A stretch of DNA of 64,000 nt from Armigeres subalbatus (Eukaryota; Arthropoda; Insecta; Diptera; Culicidae): assembly GCF_024139115.2 (NCBI RefSeq), contig NC_085141.1, positions 180,551,047-180,615,046 on the forward strand, given 5' to 3'. Below are positions 20,814 to 33,189 of this stretch, one piece after another. Every line of letters starts with the position of its first letter. The stretch's first letter is position 1. The notes under the pieces are model-generated. The model was not told where the DNA came from. It saw nothing but the letters and a program-made list of their open reading frames with translations, and did not search any database. The translations under genes and the position numbers were made by a program.

Positions 20814-22195
20814 ATAACTTTTGTTTATCGATTATCCCTCATACTTAAATAAATCAATATAAATCCCTAAATAAATCCTGAATTTTGAATTCCTAAATTC
20901 CAAAATTTGATATATCGTCAAGTAATTCATTATTTACCAGTCCAGATTGCAATTTTTAACCTGGCCAGCGCACATGCGCCGCGATCCAACTTCGCTTCCC
21001 CCAGTGACCATAATCTTATCAACTGCACAAATCATCCAAATTCTAATCCCGTTTTCTAGTTATTTATTTTTCTTGCTCGTTTTTCACAAACTGGATTTTA
21101 AGAAACACAGTTAAAACTAACTATTGTTTCAATTCGAACGGCTTTCATACAAGCAGTGCGATACGACTTGCAAGCTGCGACATAACTTGTAAATGCAAAA
21201 AAACGTGGAACGGATTATTCCGGCTGGGCCAATGTACGGATTTACAATCTGTACTCGCTAACGAAATCCTGATATCCTACAGATTGTAACTGGAAAGAAT
21301 CATGACAATCGGACTAAAAACACCTGAGATATATCGGAGCAACGTAGGAATATCAACTAAGATCAAGGAATGTAAAATAACAACATTGCCAATGACAACA
21401 ACATTGTCCTCTCTTGTAAATGTTGGGACAAACTTTACTCGCAATAAGCGTTTGTCCCAAACTGCAACAGAATAGGACAATGATCGCCTGCCGCGCATTT
21501 TGAGAAGTAGTCGGTTTCCGATTATGTTTTTGGTTAAATAAGTATCAGTTATCATAGCTTAGACATAGCTTTAACAATCTGTACACATGATTTGTGTTTT
21601 ACTTCTGAAATATACAAGTTATCGCAGTTTGAAAAGTTCACAACAATTACCTCTCCATGTTTGTTGCAAATAAAATGGAACGCAACAATGTCTTTATCTT
21701 CTGCAGATGAGGACAAATAATTATTGCTATTCTCTTTTGTCGCTTGGTTTTCGCATTTTTCAGCGACAATTACATTCCTTGACTAAGATATATTCCTTAA
21801 GACGATTTCAAAAGCTTTCCTAGAGAAATTTTCAAATTAATATAAAACAAAAATTCCAATGAATTTCCAAAGAATTTCTAGGGCATTTTTCGAAGGTGTG
21901 TTACCAACGGCTTGGAACAATAGAAAACCGGCACTCGGCATTCAGGGTGGACAGTTAAGGCTAGGAGGATAACCTACATTTAGTTAATTTTTGAATTTGA
22001 GCTTTGAAAAGTTATAAAACTAGTGAAGTTTCATGATTTTCTTTTTCTAAATGTTAGACATGTACTTTGACTTAATCTATATAAACACAGTTGATCTCAA
22101 AATTATATACAACCTACACAAAAATAAAATAAAACCACACATATGTAGAATACTAGTAACTAAATAAATAAGAATTATTTTGCTATAAAAAACCG
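20814..22195. other. AT-rich intergenic sequence
   Basis: I recognise no gene, RNA or TIR structure. Scattered AAATTCC motifs near 20880 and 21840 resemble the neighbouring satellite. Confidence 0.4.
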
Positions 22196-22199
22196 TCAA

Positions 22200-23400
22200 C
22201 TCAAAATAAAGATTGTAGCCCCTCGTATAAAAAAATAATTGATAGATCTCAAAAGTTGGTAGTATGAGCAGCGGGAAGAACGAAGGAGCAAGAGATGAGA
22301 GTGGGATGGAGAGAAGAGAAGGGAGAGAAGGAAGAAAAAAGGAAAAGAAAGTTGGGGACTCTGGTGTGAGAGGAGAAGAACGCCGGATAAAAGTGAGGAA
22401 GAGAACAATATCGAGGTGACGATAGACGCCAGTTTTTTTTACGGTTCCCGTGCGATTCCAGGTTTTTTATACGGTGCAAACGGTTCCGAAAACAAAAACG
22501 GGATACAGCGAAGCGCGTGCGCAGAGTAGTGGACGGCGAAAACTGTGGCCAAGCGTGAAAGGATCTCGATAAACGGCTACAAGCCTACGCTGTGGACCAC
22601 GTGTCAGTGGATTGCAGTACCGGCCACCGAACCCCATGTGTACCAGTTTACGTACAGATTGCCTTGTCTCCGTCGCAGCGAATTGGCCACGTTTGGCCCG
22701 AAAAGACAGGTGGAGAAGTGCCCCGGAACCCCGGGAAGTGTCCTCACTGAGCGGTGTTCTCAGAAGGCAAGTTTCGGCGAGTCCCGTGCTGGTGGTCGTT
22801 GTGCCTGACGTAATTGCCACACCACACGCCCCGGAAAGTGGTGACCAAAGCCTTGGAGGTGAGGGTCTAGTAAGGTCCGGCGGGCTTGCCCCCGCTTACT
22901 AGAACCCAAAATCCGATGAGTCACCACACCGGAGGTGAGCACGCGGAACGTCGGAACGAAAACGGAGTCGCCAAGAGTGGACTAGACGAACTCCTGACAT
23001 CCAACACGAAAGCTGGTTGCAGCAAAGGTAACCGCCTATCAGCCAAACAACTCTCTCTCTCTCTATCTCTTCTGCATGCTCGAACATCTTTGGGCCCCAA
23101 CGGATCCCGAACGGCCGCATCGAGAACCCGATTACCCCGCTATGATGTCAAACCTACTGTAAATTTAGAATAAATAGATGTTTAAGCTTATTCTACTGTG
23201 GTCGTCAATTTATTTCTCTGGAAGAGGGTCCTGAAGGTCTTGTGTCTTTCCGCTTGCGTTTTCAGTTGCTTGGTTCGTTGTGTGTTCGCCCGTAGCAAGT
23301 AAGCAGTCGCCGACCCTGAGAATTCCATATTAGGAGGTGAGCTAGTTAGGGGCGTGCGGACGTCCACTGCCCAGGCGTAGGGACGTCAAAGGCAGTATCA
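22200..23400. other. GC-richer block, possible solo LTR or old retroelement
   Basis: Base composition rises sharply between about 22440 and 23150. A purine-rich tract (22280-22410), a CTCTCTCTCTCTATCTCT run (23050), an AATAAA (23168) and a following T/G-rich stretch are the sort of marks found in an LTR. However, I cannot find matching termini, a target duplication or a recognisable protein. Open frames here show no known motif. Confidence 0.25.
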
Positions 23401-23839
23401 TGTGTTTTCAGTAGATACATGAATACAGGAACCCCACCATAAAAATTATTTTGCCAGAATATGCATCAAAAAGCTTAACTTGGCCGTTTGTTGTCCATCA
23501 TGTTGTAGTCCATGGTTGGTTCACTAGCATCGGTTTGAAATTTAAAGTACCTGTACTTTGGCTGCTAGGTCCAAGCAAACTAAATGTTTGCTTAACGCGG
23601 TAACGCGATTTTGAAAAAATCGAGGATTTTCGGAAAAAATCCCTGGAGGAATTTTTGAGGGAAAACCGGAAGAAAATTCTGATGGAAATCCTGATTTTTG
23701 ATGGAATTGCTGGAGCAATTTCTTGGTGAATTTGCGAAGGAGTTCCTGGAGGTATTTCCTAATATTTACTTATTTGAATTGATGATTTAGCTGCTGCAAT
23801 CAATTTATTACACCTTCGTTTTTACCTAGAAATAAATGT

Positions 23840-24420
23840 AATGCGCCTGGAGAGGATAATGTGATGACTAACGAGTTGGTATCGGTGGTGACGAACTTGA
23901 GGTGGCTGAAGACTTCGTGTACTTGGGCTCACCTCCGATAATGATACCATCAGAGAAATTCGGAGACGCATCGTGGCAAACTGACTATCTACAAAACACT
24001 CATTTGCAAGGTAGTTCTTTACGAACACGAGAACTGGACGGGTTTGTGGAGTGTTCGAAAGGAAAGTTCTGCGTATCATGTATGGTGGAGTGCAGTTGAA
24101 GAACCGTGCGTGGAGAAGGCAAATAAACCACGAGTTGCATAAGCTGTTGGTAAACCTATCTATCGTTCACACCGCGAAAATCAGACGACTGCGGTGGACC
24201 GGGCACGTAAACAGAATGTTGGACAGTAATCCGGTGAAAATGATTCTCGACAACGATCCGTCGGTAGCAAAAGATGCGCAGCGAGCAAGGTGTATCGATC
24301 AGGTGGAAGACGACTTGCGGACCCTCCGCAAACTGTGTGGTTGGCGACGTGCAGCCATGGACATAGCTGAATTGAGAAGATTTTCATGCACTGCACAGGC
24401 CACTCCAACCTTGGTTTGAG
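23840..24420 (+). pseudogene. LINE reverse transcriptase C-terminal fragment
   Basis: EVAEDFVYLGS (about 23902) is followed after frameshifts by FERKVLRIMYGGVQ, WRRQINHELHKLL, KIRRLRWTGHVNRMLDSNP and QRARCIDQVEDDLR (24053-24330). This is the C-terminal region shared with the fragment at 41005-41895. Confidence 0.75.
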
Positions 24421-24429
24421 AAAAAAGGT

Positions 24430-26870
24430 TAAAAACAGTGGATAAGTGTAATTTTCTCTTATACAATTTTTCGCTTATACTACGATGAATTTATATTCTA
24501 GTAATGTAAGCAGGGAGCGGAGTACGTTCCTACATTTGAAGAGAATCTCTCCAGGGCACTTTATGTTTCCGATCTTATTTTTTCCAAATTGATTGCCCTG
24601 GTCTTTTATCAAGTTTGGATGTAAATACTCCCCAAAGACAGCTCCGGTCTATACCTTTCTTTTTTCTTCATGGTACACGCGCAAATTATGGGCATAATAA
24701 ACCCAAGGACATTCAATCGTTGTTCAACGGAATCCGATTTTCATCTTCCACCCTCGACGTTGAAAAAAAGATTCACGCACCGCATCAACCTCTACTCGTT
24801 ATGCATTTAGTTTTTATTTTTTATTGTATGTAACAGTGATCGTTTTTCTGAGTTGTACCTGTGTTAGATAGTAAATCTAGATTTCAGGCAATATTGTATC
24901 ATTTTGAGTATATGTAATTTCTGTTGATACAAAAGATAAGAAAGTTTTACGCCCATTCGATAAAGTGCTTATTGATGCACTACTCGAACGGGCTTTTCCT
25001 TGCTCCCAATAAAGATGATAAAGAAATAGAAGAAGATAAAGAACTTTGGCATTTATAAGGACGTGGTCTTCCTAAAAAAGTGTCAAAAAATATCCGTTAA
25101 CCATATAATTAATAGGCTCTTTAGACTACCAATATTTTCACTTGAATGTGATATATAATAGCAAGTAACCTATAATATGGATTTTCCTGTTTTAGAACCT
25201 ACTACAGGTTAAAGTTGACATAGAACAACCCATAATCATTTAACTTGTCTGTAGAGAAGTACAGGAAGATGAGATTTCTAAAAGATACCATGTGAAACTC
25301 AACTAAGAACCGTTTTCTGAAATATTATACATTGATTATTTGTGTAACGGACGTTTAACAAAGCTCAATCATACATCTCAATTATCTCCAATATCATACC
25401 TTTGCTAGGTTAACTAGAATGTGTTTTTGTACCAATTATCAACATGCGTGTAAACTGCGTCATTCTCCTGTTTGGATTACAGAGTTGTCTCACCAAACCC
25501 CAGCTCCTCCCGTATTTAAATAAGCTTCGACAGTAATAACACATTACTGGAAGAATTCCCGTTTAGTACTTTTAGCACATAGGTGCCGATTGAGCCATTG
25601 CAAAATCAGTTAATTATTGGTTATTAAATTCAATTTTTACACCAGCCCAAGTTGCGGTGGTTTTGTTGTGACCGAAAGGGCATCTGGGATAAGTGCAACC
25701 AAAGGGGGACATAAGGGGACACAATCGATAATCGTGATCGATTAATCACGTTTCATTAATATTTATAGCTGTGGCTCTATGGCTATCAGTGCAGTATGTT
25801 CAGTAATAAATTAAATGAACTAGGGACTATAAGTGGAGACTTTCATGGCGCCGATACTAAGATCTGTTTGAAAGTTACTGGGTTCGAAGGGATGGTAATG
25901 CGATATTGGGAAAATGTAGTTCTACAAGCTGCGTTTCAGTTTCAGTCTGTGCGACAGCAGTGTTTCAGTTGGGGATGTAATGGTAATAACAGAAAGCAGA
26001 AAAGACGATGCAATTGAATAACATTGTTCGTAGTAAAGCTTCTTGAAGCGTGCCCCTCTGAGCACATTATCTGATTGATCTTACATCATTTATTGGTGAT
26101 TTACTTCCATCATTACAGCCCCCATACCGTTTTGATGATCATAAACAATAACATTGCTTATCTGTGACTAAGTATTCCGCGCTGGGAAATTACTTCGGGC
26201 ATAATTTCTCTAGTAGATTACATTCTTCCTTCGCTGTCGAATGGTGATTCCTTTCGTTTCATCTCAGTATTTAGTGACGTCGGGTTTTCCAGGTGTGGAA
26301 TGCATGTTGTGCATCGATCAACTATGAATGAATCAGCAATAAGTGTCACTGCACTTTTACTGCGTAAAGTGGAAGGATCAAGTCTAAGGTTGATTACAAA
26401 CGGATGTTTGCTCATTAGATAGTTGCTTAGGATCTTAAAGGTGAATTTTGTTAATCATTGCTAGTGTGGAAAATCGTTGTTGCATTCATCAGAGTTTTGT
26501 CATAAATAAAGTTCTACATGTTTTGGTCGACAACTAAATGAATGATGATACTTATCTAGAAAAAAAATACATCCGGGTGGTTTTTTCCAACTAGAACTAT
26601 TACATTGATGTTAATTGTCTTCTATGCCTGGAATTTGGCAAGCACAGACATCTGAGAGCATTTTGCCAAGAAAATTAAGATTATTTTCTATCCGAGAGAT
26701 GCTAGACCAGGCCGATAGATCAATTAATGGATAATTAATGCAATATTACCATCCGATTTTTTCTCTAAACATTTTCCATTATTTGGCTAAATGTGTGTGG
26801 TTCTAACTGAAATTTGGCATAATGTTCTGCTACCTAATTAGTGGGCAATGCTTGTGACCAATCGCATGTT
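24430..26870. other. AT-rich intergenic sequence
   Basis: No coding exon, RNA gene or clear transposon end is seen in about 2.4 kb. Confidence 0.4.
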
Positions 26871-26879
26871 TAGGGCAAA

Positions 26880-27080
26880 GATAAATAAGGGAGAAAGTAG
26901 AACAAAAAAGAAGAAGAAAAAACAGTAAGTAGAGAAAAGCGAATAAGAAAGAAGAGTAAAGGTAATAAGAAAGAAGGGAGGATGAAGAATAAAACGGATA
27001 AATGAAAACATTAATGGGGAAAAGATTAATAAGGAAGTAGTAAGAAAAAGGTAAATTAGAGAGAAGCAAGAAGGCTAAAA
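26880..27080. repeat. purine-rich low-complexity tract
   Basis: Nearly pure A/G on the plus strand (GAAGAAGAAAAAACAG and similar). The minus-strand open frame that covers it is Phe/Leu/Ser-rich for that reason and is not a gene. Confidence 0.7.
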
Positions 27081-27341
27081 ATGAAATAATAATGGCTACA
27101 CGTTTGCAGTCTTTAAGGCAAACATTATTTGGACACGCCTTAGTAAAGCCACGATATGTATGGTTCACGCGTGGAAATCGTCTTCATGGCGTTGGTTGTT
27201 GTCACTCGTGAGGAAACAGACCCACGGAAAATAAAAACGCCATAAATAACTTGTCTTAATAACTCGCATTCGGCGAAATGTCTTGGCATCAAACCAGACA
27301 TGCTGAAATGGGTCACTGAATCTTGGCAGAACTATTATCTA

Positions 27342-27614
27342 CACCCAACCACCGAATGGCAGATTTTCTAACAATTCTGCATCAGAACCTGCCAAAATCT
27401 GTATAAGAATTGGGCATATGCGAAATTGTTAGATTCTTTTACACAAATTGTAAGCTTCTTATACAGGTATTGCTAGAAAAGCTTGCAAAATTGTAAGGTC
27501 TCATACAAAATTTGTATAAAAATCCTGCAATTTTGCATATGCCCAGTTTATATACAGATTCGAGCAGGTTCTTATACAGAATTGTAAGAAAATTTTACAT
27601 CCACTGGTTGGGTG
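27342..27614. mobile_element. TA-flanked MITE, CACCCAACCA termini
   Basis: CACCCAACCACCGAATG at the left is inverted as CCACTGGTTGGGTG at the right, with TA on each side (27340 and 27615). The interior has repeated TTGTAAG/TTATACAG motifs. Related motifs appear near 62640-62750. Confidence 0.75.
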
Positions 27615-28463
27615 TATAAGTAATACCTGCGTGAATGCTATGGAAAGCGAAGCTCGAGTAGATGCTTTCAAAACCTTAATGCTGTCTTTGATAACATCAA
27701 CCACAGCATGCTGCTGACCAAACTTGTTCGTCTCCGTACCGCCAATAAGTTTGCATCATGGAAGGAAACTGCGAGTGGGATTTTGTCTGTGCTGAGCATC
27801 TGAACATTTTTATTTTTCTTCTTCTTCTCAGAGGCGTCGCGTGATAAATTCTTCAACCTGTGCACTATTTTAATATTTCGAGAAAAACACATAAAAGGTA
27901 CCTGAAATGATAAACGAGTCATTTTCCAGCGCGTTTCTCAATAAGTTTTGCTTATTTTGTTGCATCTAACTGGTTCTTAGCTACTTCTTATTTTCTGAAT
28001 TCACTCAAACTAAACTAAGCTTAAAAGTGATAGTTCGTAAAATTAAAAATTACTATCACCAGAATCGTTTTCAATGTGACAAATAAGACATACATCTATT
28101 CGGAAATTATTGAGCTGGCACTTTCAATTCTAATTTGAGTTATTTCGTAAAATAAGACGAAGTTTTAAATAGAGAAAAGGAAATTGGACTATATCAATCA
28201 TGCAAAGTTACTAATAATAACTTGAATTAGCATGTCACATCAGAAAAATAAAGTCTATACAATAAACAATGAAGTTCATAGCCTTAACTCTTCTCAATTA
28301 ATAATTATTCTATTTACAATTTATTTCTTTGATCAATATTCTGGACTGGACAGATGTCGAACAATTTTCCGTCCATCAGCATGGAATTTCCTCATAGTTT
28401 TTTTTTATTAAATTTGTGTGGACCATTGACATTTGACGTACCCCCATCCCTAACTAAATATAC

Positions 28464-28736
28464 TTCTTCTTCTTCTTATTGGCATTACATCCCCGCACTG
28501 GGACAGAGCCGCCTCGCAGCTTAGTGTTCATTGAGCACTTCCACAGTTATTAACTGCGAGGTTTCTAAGCCAGGTTACCATTTTTGCATTCGTATATCAT
28601 GAGGCTAGTACGATGATACTTTTATGCCCAGGGAGGTCGTGACAATTTCCAATCCGAAAATTGCCTAGACCGGCACTGGGAATCGGACCCAGCTACCCTC
28701 AGCATGGTCTTGTTTTGTAGCCGCGCGTCTTACCGC
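28464..28736 (-). mobile_element. Feilai-like SINE, slightly 5'-truncated
   Basis: A minus-strand copy with tail (TTC)n and B box, cut just after the A box. The target duplication ACTAAATATAC lies at 28453-28463 and 28737-28747. Confidence 0.85.
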
Positions 28737-29091
28737 ACTAAATATACTGTATTTCTCGAAAAAAACCTTCAGAAATAAATTTCTTTGAAAATGTTGACCC
28801 GTTTTATTTTCGGTAATTCTGATTTTCATCAGAAGATGAAATGTCTGCTTACATTATGTTAATATTGTCGGATACTTCAATGTCGAATATAACAAGCGTA
28901 TTTGTAAACAGGATTTACTGCAAACTCTTGTTAAAGATGAAAATTTCTGTTTAAATTGAGCTAATGTCGCGCTAGTATTATCGGACAGTACATTGTCGCC
29001 AGGATTAGTGGATATGTAAACTGGCCATCGCATTCAATATCAAATAAGCGCTTTTGCTTCGCGGTGCTTATTCAACGCGGAACTTTCGTTA

Positions 29092-29274
29092 AGGTTCCCT
29101 CAAACACACGCGACGCGCTAGTCGCGACGCGATTATATCGCTTGGCGACAGCGATTCTGTCGCCGTTGGTATGGAAGCGTAAATAGAACATTGCCTGCAG
29201 CGACCCAACGATAGAATCGCGGCGACTAGTTGTCGCCGTCGCGGCGATGAAATCGCTTAGGTCTGGGGGAGCCT
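29092..29274. mobile_element. 183-bp MITE, TTA target (PIF/Harbinger-like)
   Basis: AGGTTCCCTCAAAC and the inverted GTCTGGGGGAGCCT bound the element; TTA duplicates flank it (29089, 29275). The interior is rich in CGCGACGCG and GTCGCGAC palindromes. A same-length copy lies at 44079-44261. Confidence 0.85.
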
Positions 29275-29904
29275 TTATGGAGCGCTTTGAGGGAGCAGAA
29301 ATGCGCGCGCTTTACTCTCTTTCGATTTTGTTTACCGATTCGCGCATGCGCTGTTTGAAGGGGTTCTCGATAGGCACCAAACCGTGCACTGCAAGCGAAG
29401 AACGCTTTGACTACCTATACATCGCCGATTGCGGTTACAGCAGATGATCCACACACACAAAATAATGCGTGTATGATGCATGACAAAGCGTTTTCGGCTG
29501 GAAGTTCCGTGTTGAATCAACATGTGGTGTCGGTGGGTCGGTTCAGTATGGTAAAGAAAAATATAACGCGCCCCATCCCAGCATTTGGTTGCCTCACATT
29601 ACATGCCGCCTATAAAAAAGCATGCATATTTTCCGTTTATGTATCTAATAGTCAAATTTGCATGAAACATCTATCAAATGCACATAATTCAAATATGTAT
29701 ATGTTTGGATAGTAATGTTGGGGATAGAATTGCCACATGTGCAGTGCACAGGTTCCACATGCGGACGCGACGCCTCTGCTTCTTCTATATGACTCTACAT
29801 TCCCACCAGAATTTGGCCTGCTTTTCAACTTGGTGTTCTCTTAGCATTTCCTCAGTTTTTAGTTGAATGCTTTCTATGCCCGCCAATGCATGAGTATGTA
29901 TCTT

Positions 29905-30052
29905 GTGTGGCAAGTACAATGGTTACACTATGCCCAGGGAGTCGAGAATTTTTCCCACCCGAAAACATCCTAAACCGGGGCTGAGAATCGAACTCGCCAT
30001 CTCCGGATTGGCAATCCTACGCCTTTACTCGCAAGGCCATCTGGAGACCCAT
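29905..30052 (-). mobile_element. tRNA-Gly-like SINE fragment
   Basis: On the minus strand, GGGTCTCCAGATGGCCTTGC, anticodon-arm GGATTGCCAATCC (GCC) and B box GAGTTCGATTCTC form a tRNA-like head. Imperfect arms and the following non-tRNA body argue for a SINE, not a tRNA gene. Confidence 0.55.
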
Positions 30053-30463
30053 GATTTGAACATTTATTTGATGATTCAATTGGCTGACGTTTGTAACTGC
30101 TTGCAAAGTTTGCTGGAATAAACGGCAGGGTACTAAAAAAAGCAGAGATGGTTTCTGATCTTAGAGTCTTGTTGGATCTAGAGCGATCATTTCGAAGGCA
30201 AATTGTCAGCTGGACTTTATTTCTAAAATTTCCAAAAGCTTTATCGATCAATATTGTTTGATGTATTGTGAGATTGAACGGCCTTTAAAATAAATGTTTC
30301 GAAGGCATTTCTTTCTGCAGATTTATCTAGTAAAAGGATTTTGCTGCCATTATCTTATTTATTAAATTTTGTGTTTCCAATTATAATGCTAGGCTTCTTG
30401 AGATTGGAGAAAGGTTCGGTAAAACTCTTAGATATCGAGGAGAGGTCATTAAAAGATAAATAA

Positions 30464-30624
30464 GGGGTCGTACACTAATTACGTAAGCGCTTATGGGTAG
30501 AGAGGGGTCTGCTATTTTCTTACGTTCCATATAAATAAAAAAAATATATGGGAAAAATCTTACATGGGGGGAGAGGATGTTGAAAAACCCAGAAAATTTG
30601 CTTACGTAATTAGTGTACGGCCCC
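30464..30624. mobile_element. 161-bp MITE, TAA target
   Basis: GGGGTCGTACACTAATTACG at the left is inverted at the right as CGTAATTAGTGTACGGCCCC. TAA duplicates flank it (30461, 30625), as in PIF/Harbinger-type insertion. Confidence 0.8.
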
Positions 30625-30874
30625 TAAGAAAGACTTAGCATTCTATCTGATGGATTTCAAAAACTCCACAGACCAAGCGACAGACTTATTTAGCTTTTCT
30701 AAGCACCTTGTAGCCACAGAAATATAACCAGAGGAAACGTCTCAGTAGGCGTGAAAAAATGAAGTTAGGTGACAACTAGTGCAAGAATTTTTTCAGACAG
30801 TTAATTTGAAATATGCGTTGAATTTATTCCTATAAGGTAATTTGTTGCTAAATTTGTAAACTATATTGAAAATT

Positions 30875-31165
30875 GGGCCCTCCTCAGTCGTGCGGTAAGA
30901 CGCGCGGCTACAAAGCAGGACCATGCTGAGGGTGGCTGGGTACGATTCCCGGTGCCGGTCCAGGCAATTTTCGGATTGGAAATTATCTCGACTTCCCTGG
31001 GCATAAAAGTATCATCATGTTAGCCTCGTGATATACGAAAGCAAAAATGGTAACCTGGCTTAGAAACCTCGCAGTTAATAACTGTGGAAGTGCGTAATGG
31101 ACACTAAGCTGCGAGGCGGCTTTGTCTAAGTGTGGGGATGTAATGCCAATAAGAAGAAGAAGAAG
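30875..31165 (+). mobile_element. Feilai-like SINE, full length
   Basis: A plus-strand copy, starting GGGCCCTCCTCAGTCGTGCG and ending AATGCCAATAAGAAGAAGAA. The target duplication ATATTGAAAATT / ATATTGGAAATT lies at 30863 and 31166. Confidence 0.88.
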
Positions 31166-31179
31166 ATATTGGAAATTAT

Positions 31180-32270
31180 CGATAAAGAAGTTTTATTAGG
31201 ATGTTAAATTGTATTGTAAATAATCATCCTAGAATATATCCTAACATGAAAGTAAGGTTGGTTTGTTGTGGTTAGATCGCCGTTTGAAAGCTCGTAGGAA
31301 TTGTTGAGCTACTGAATCGTAATCTTTGAATTACTAACTAATTTATCCAATATTTAATATACAATGTATTCTAGGTTTAAAGCAAAACAGTAAAACCTTC
31401 AAAGATCGGTATGGAGCTTTTCATTCCATTTACGGCGAACGCAACTCCTATGGTTTTCTGAACCTATCAAGATTTTCGGGAACGCTACGAAATTTTTCTT
31501 TTTATGTCAGGGCTGAGTGTCAATGAACATCATTTGAAATATTTAAGTCGTATCTGGTAGGCCAATTTGCGAACAATACAAAATGGTTAGCCTTCTAGAA
31601 GTTTTCATTAGCTACGCCAATGCCTAAAATGTGTTAACTTTTATACTCTGTGAATTCTCAATGGTTAATCACAATTTAGTAAAGGAAAGTCATGTCTATA
31701 AACTAAAAATTCTACATGTGGCGAACTAGTTTCAAACTAAAAGCCATCTGTTTCAAATAATAATCAATATAAAACGAAACATCTAAAAAACAAAAACGAA
31801 TGTTCGGAACATGATTCGAGATTTGAATAAAAAAGTATTGAAGGTCTTAAATACCCTCTGACAATAAACCTATCAAAGCCGTCACGGCCCTTGCCTAGAT
31901 ATCTACAATCTGGCGAAAATTTGTCGCCAGATCATCAAATGCGTAACGCCCACGTACGATCGATAAAATCGTATTCATTGCTTCGCCTCTCTTCAACACG
32001 CATTAGGGTTGCATCGTACAATACTGTAGCATTTACAGATAAAAGCTTTATTTGTTAATAATATCTATAAAACTGGGAACCCCTTGTTTCGGAAATAAGA
32101 AAAGGGTTACAATATATTTTAGCATAATAAATTCCCGGGAAATCCGGAAAACTAAAGAGTACATCCTGGGAATCGAGAATCCCGGGAAATTTGATTTCCC
32201 GGGAAATTATTTCCCGGAATAGAAGCCCTATTTCAAACGGTAAAATTTAATGATGTCCTTGTTCCTATGA
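31180..32270. other. AT-rich intergenic sequence with CCCGGGAAAT repeats
   Basis: Mostly featureless. At 32128-32218 the palindromic motif ATTTCCCGGGAAAT recurs four to five times in both orientations, perhaps the remnant of a TIR element. Confidence 0.4.
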
Positions 32271-32333
32271 ATCTATGACAAAAGGTCGAAAGACAAAAGG
32301 TCGAAAGACAAAAGGTCGAAAAGACAAAACGTA

Positions 32334-32586
32334 CACTGCAAAAATTCCACACATTTTTATTGGCAAAAATCCATTAATTTAATTCATGATTCTAATTAGT
32401 GCACACATAACCACTCTCCACGCGAAGTACAAATATAATCTATAATCAAATAAAATGTATGTGTGGTCTCTAATATGCAGTTATTGAATTTATGTGTGGG
32501 TACAAATTGTATATATTTGGGTCGCCAAATTGCAAAAATTTATGTGTGCGACAAATATATTCAATATAAAGAATTTTCTCAGTGTA
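32334..32586. mobile_element. nested MITE, ACACTGCAAAAATTC ends
   Basis: ACACTGCAAAAATTC at the left is inverted as GAATTTTCTCAGTGT at the right. It splits the left subterminal repeat array of the outer element. Confidence 0.6.
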
Positions 32587-32704
32587 GAAAAGAACATAAG
32601 GTCGAAAGGGCAAAAGGTCGAAAGGGACAAAAGGTCGATCAAGACAAGTTGGATGTATTCCAAAGAAGTTTGTGAAATGCATTTTACTTCAAGCAGAAGT
32701 ACAC

Positions 32705-32940
32705 TTCAAGACAAAATTTTCAAAACGACTTTTCTGCTTTTGTAAACAAAGATTCAAACGACGATTTGACGAATCTGATAGCTCTCCCACACAAACCAGC
32801 ACCATCAACATTTAGCGGAAACCTTCACCTACCTATTGGTAGTGTTGGTTTGCGTGGGAGAGTTATCAGATTCGTCAAATCGTCGTTTGAATATTTGTTT
32901 ACAAAAGCAGATAAGTCGTTTTGAAAATTTTGTCTTGACT
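32705..32940. mobile_element. palindromic element with ~100-bp arms
   Basis: The arms share AAGACAAAATTTTCAAAACG, GATTTGACGAATCTGATA and CTCTCCCACACAAACCA with their complements at 32835-32940, around a short central loop near 32810. A foldback-type MITE. Confidence 0.8.
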
Positions 32941-33189
32941 TATCTCATCAATCAAAGAAGAATGAGCAATTTTCAAAGAAGGAGTAATAGCTATGAAACA
33001 ATATTATGAATATCCAAATAGCTCTGTTAGAGATAAAAAATATTGTTGATTTAAGAAATTAATAAAACTTGTATTGTGCGAGATTGATTATCTCGGTTTC
33101 ACTTTCTTGTTTATTTCGACATTTTGTTCTTTTCGACCTTTTGTCCTTTCGACCTTTTGTCTTTCGACCTTTTGTCTCTAACCCGTTGT

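Larger units (their letters stand above)
32276..33178. mobile_element. TIR element with GACAAAAGGTCGAAA subterminal repeats
   Basis: The left end carries three or more tandem GACAAAAGGTCGAAA units (32276-32335, continuing 32590-32645). The right end has them inverted as TTTCGACCTTTTGTC (33105-33178). Two smaller inverted-repeat elements are nested inside (32334-32586 and 32705-32940). No coding sequence. Confidence 0.75.

Noticed and set aside
22545..23173. overlapping ORFs in the GC-rich block
   Set aside because: No domain, Cys pattern or splice context; openness follows from GC content.
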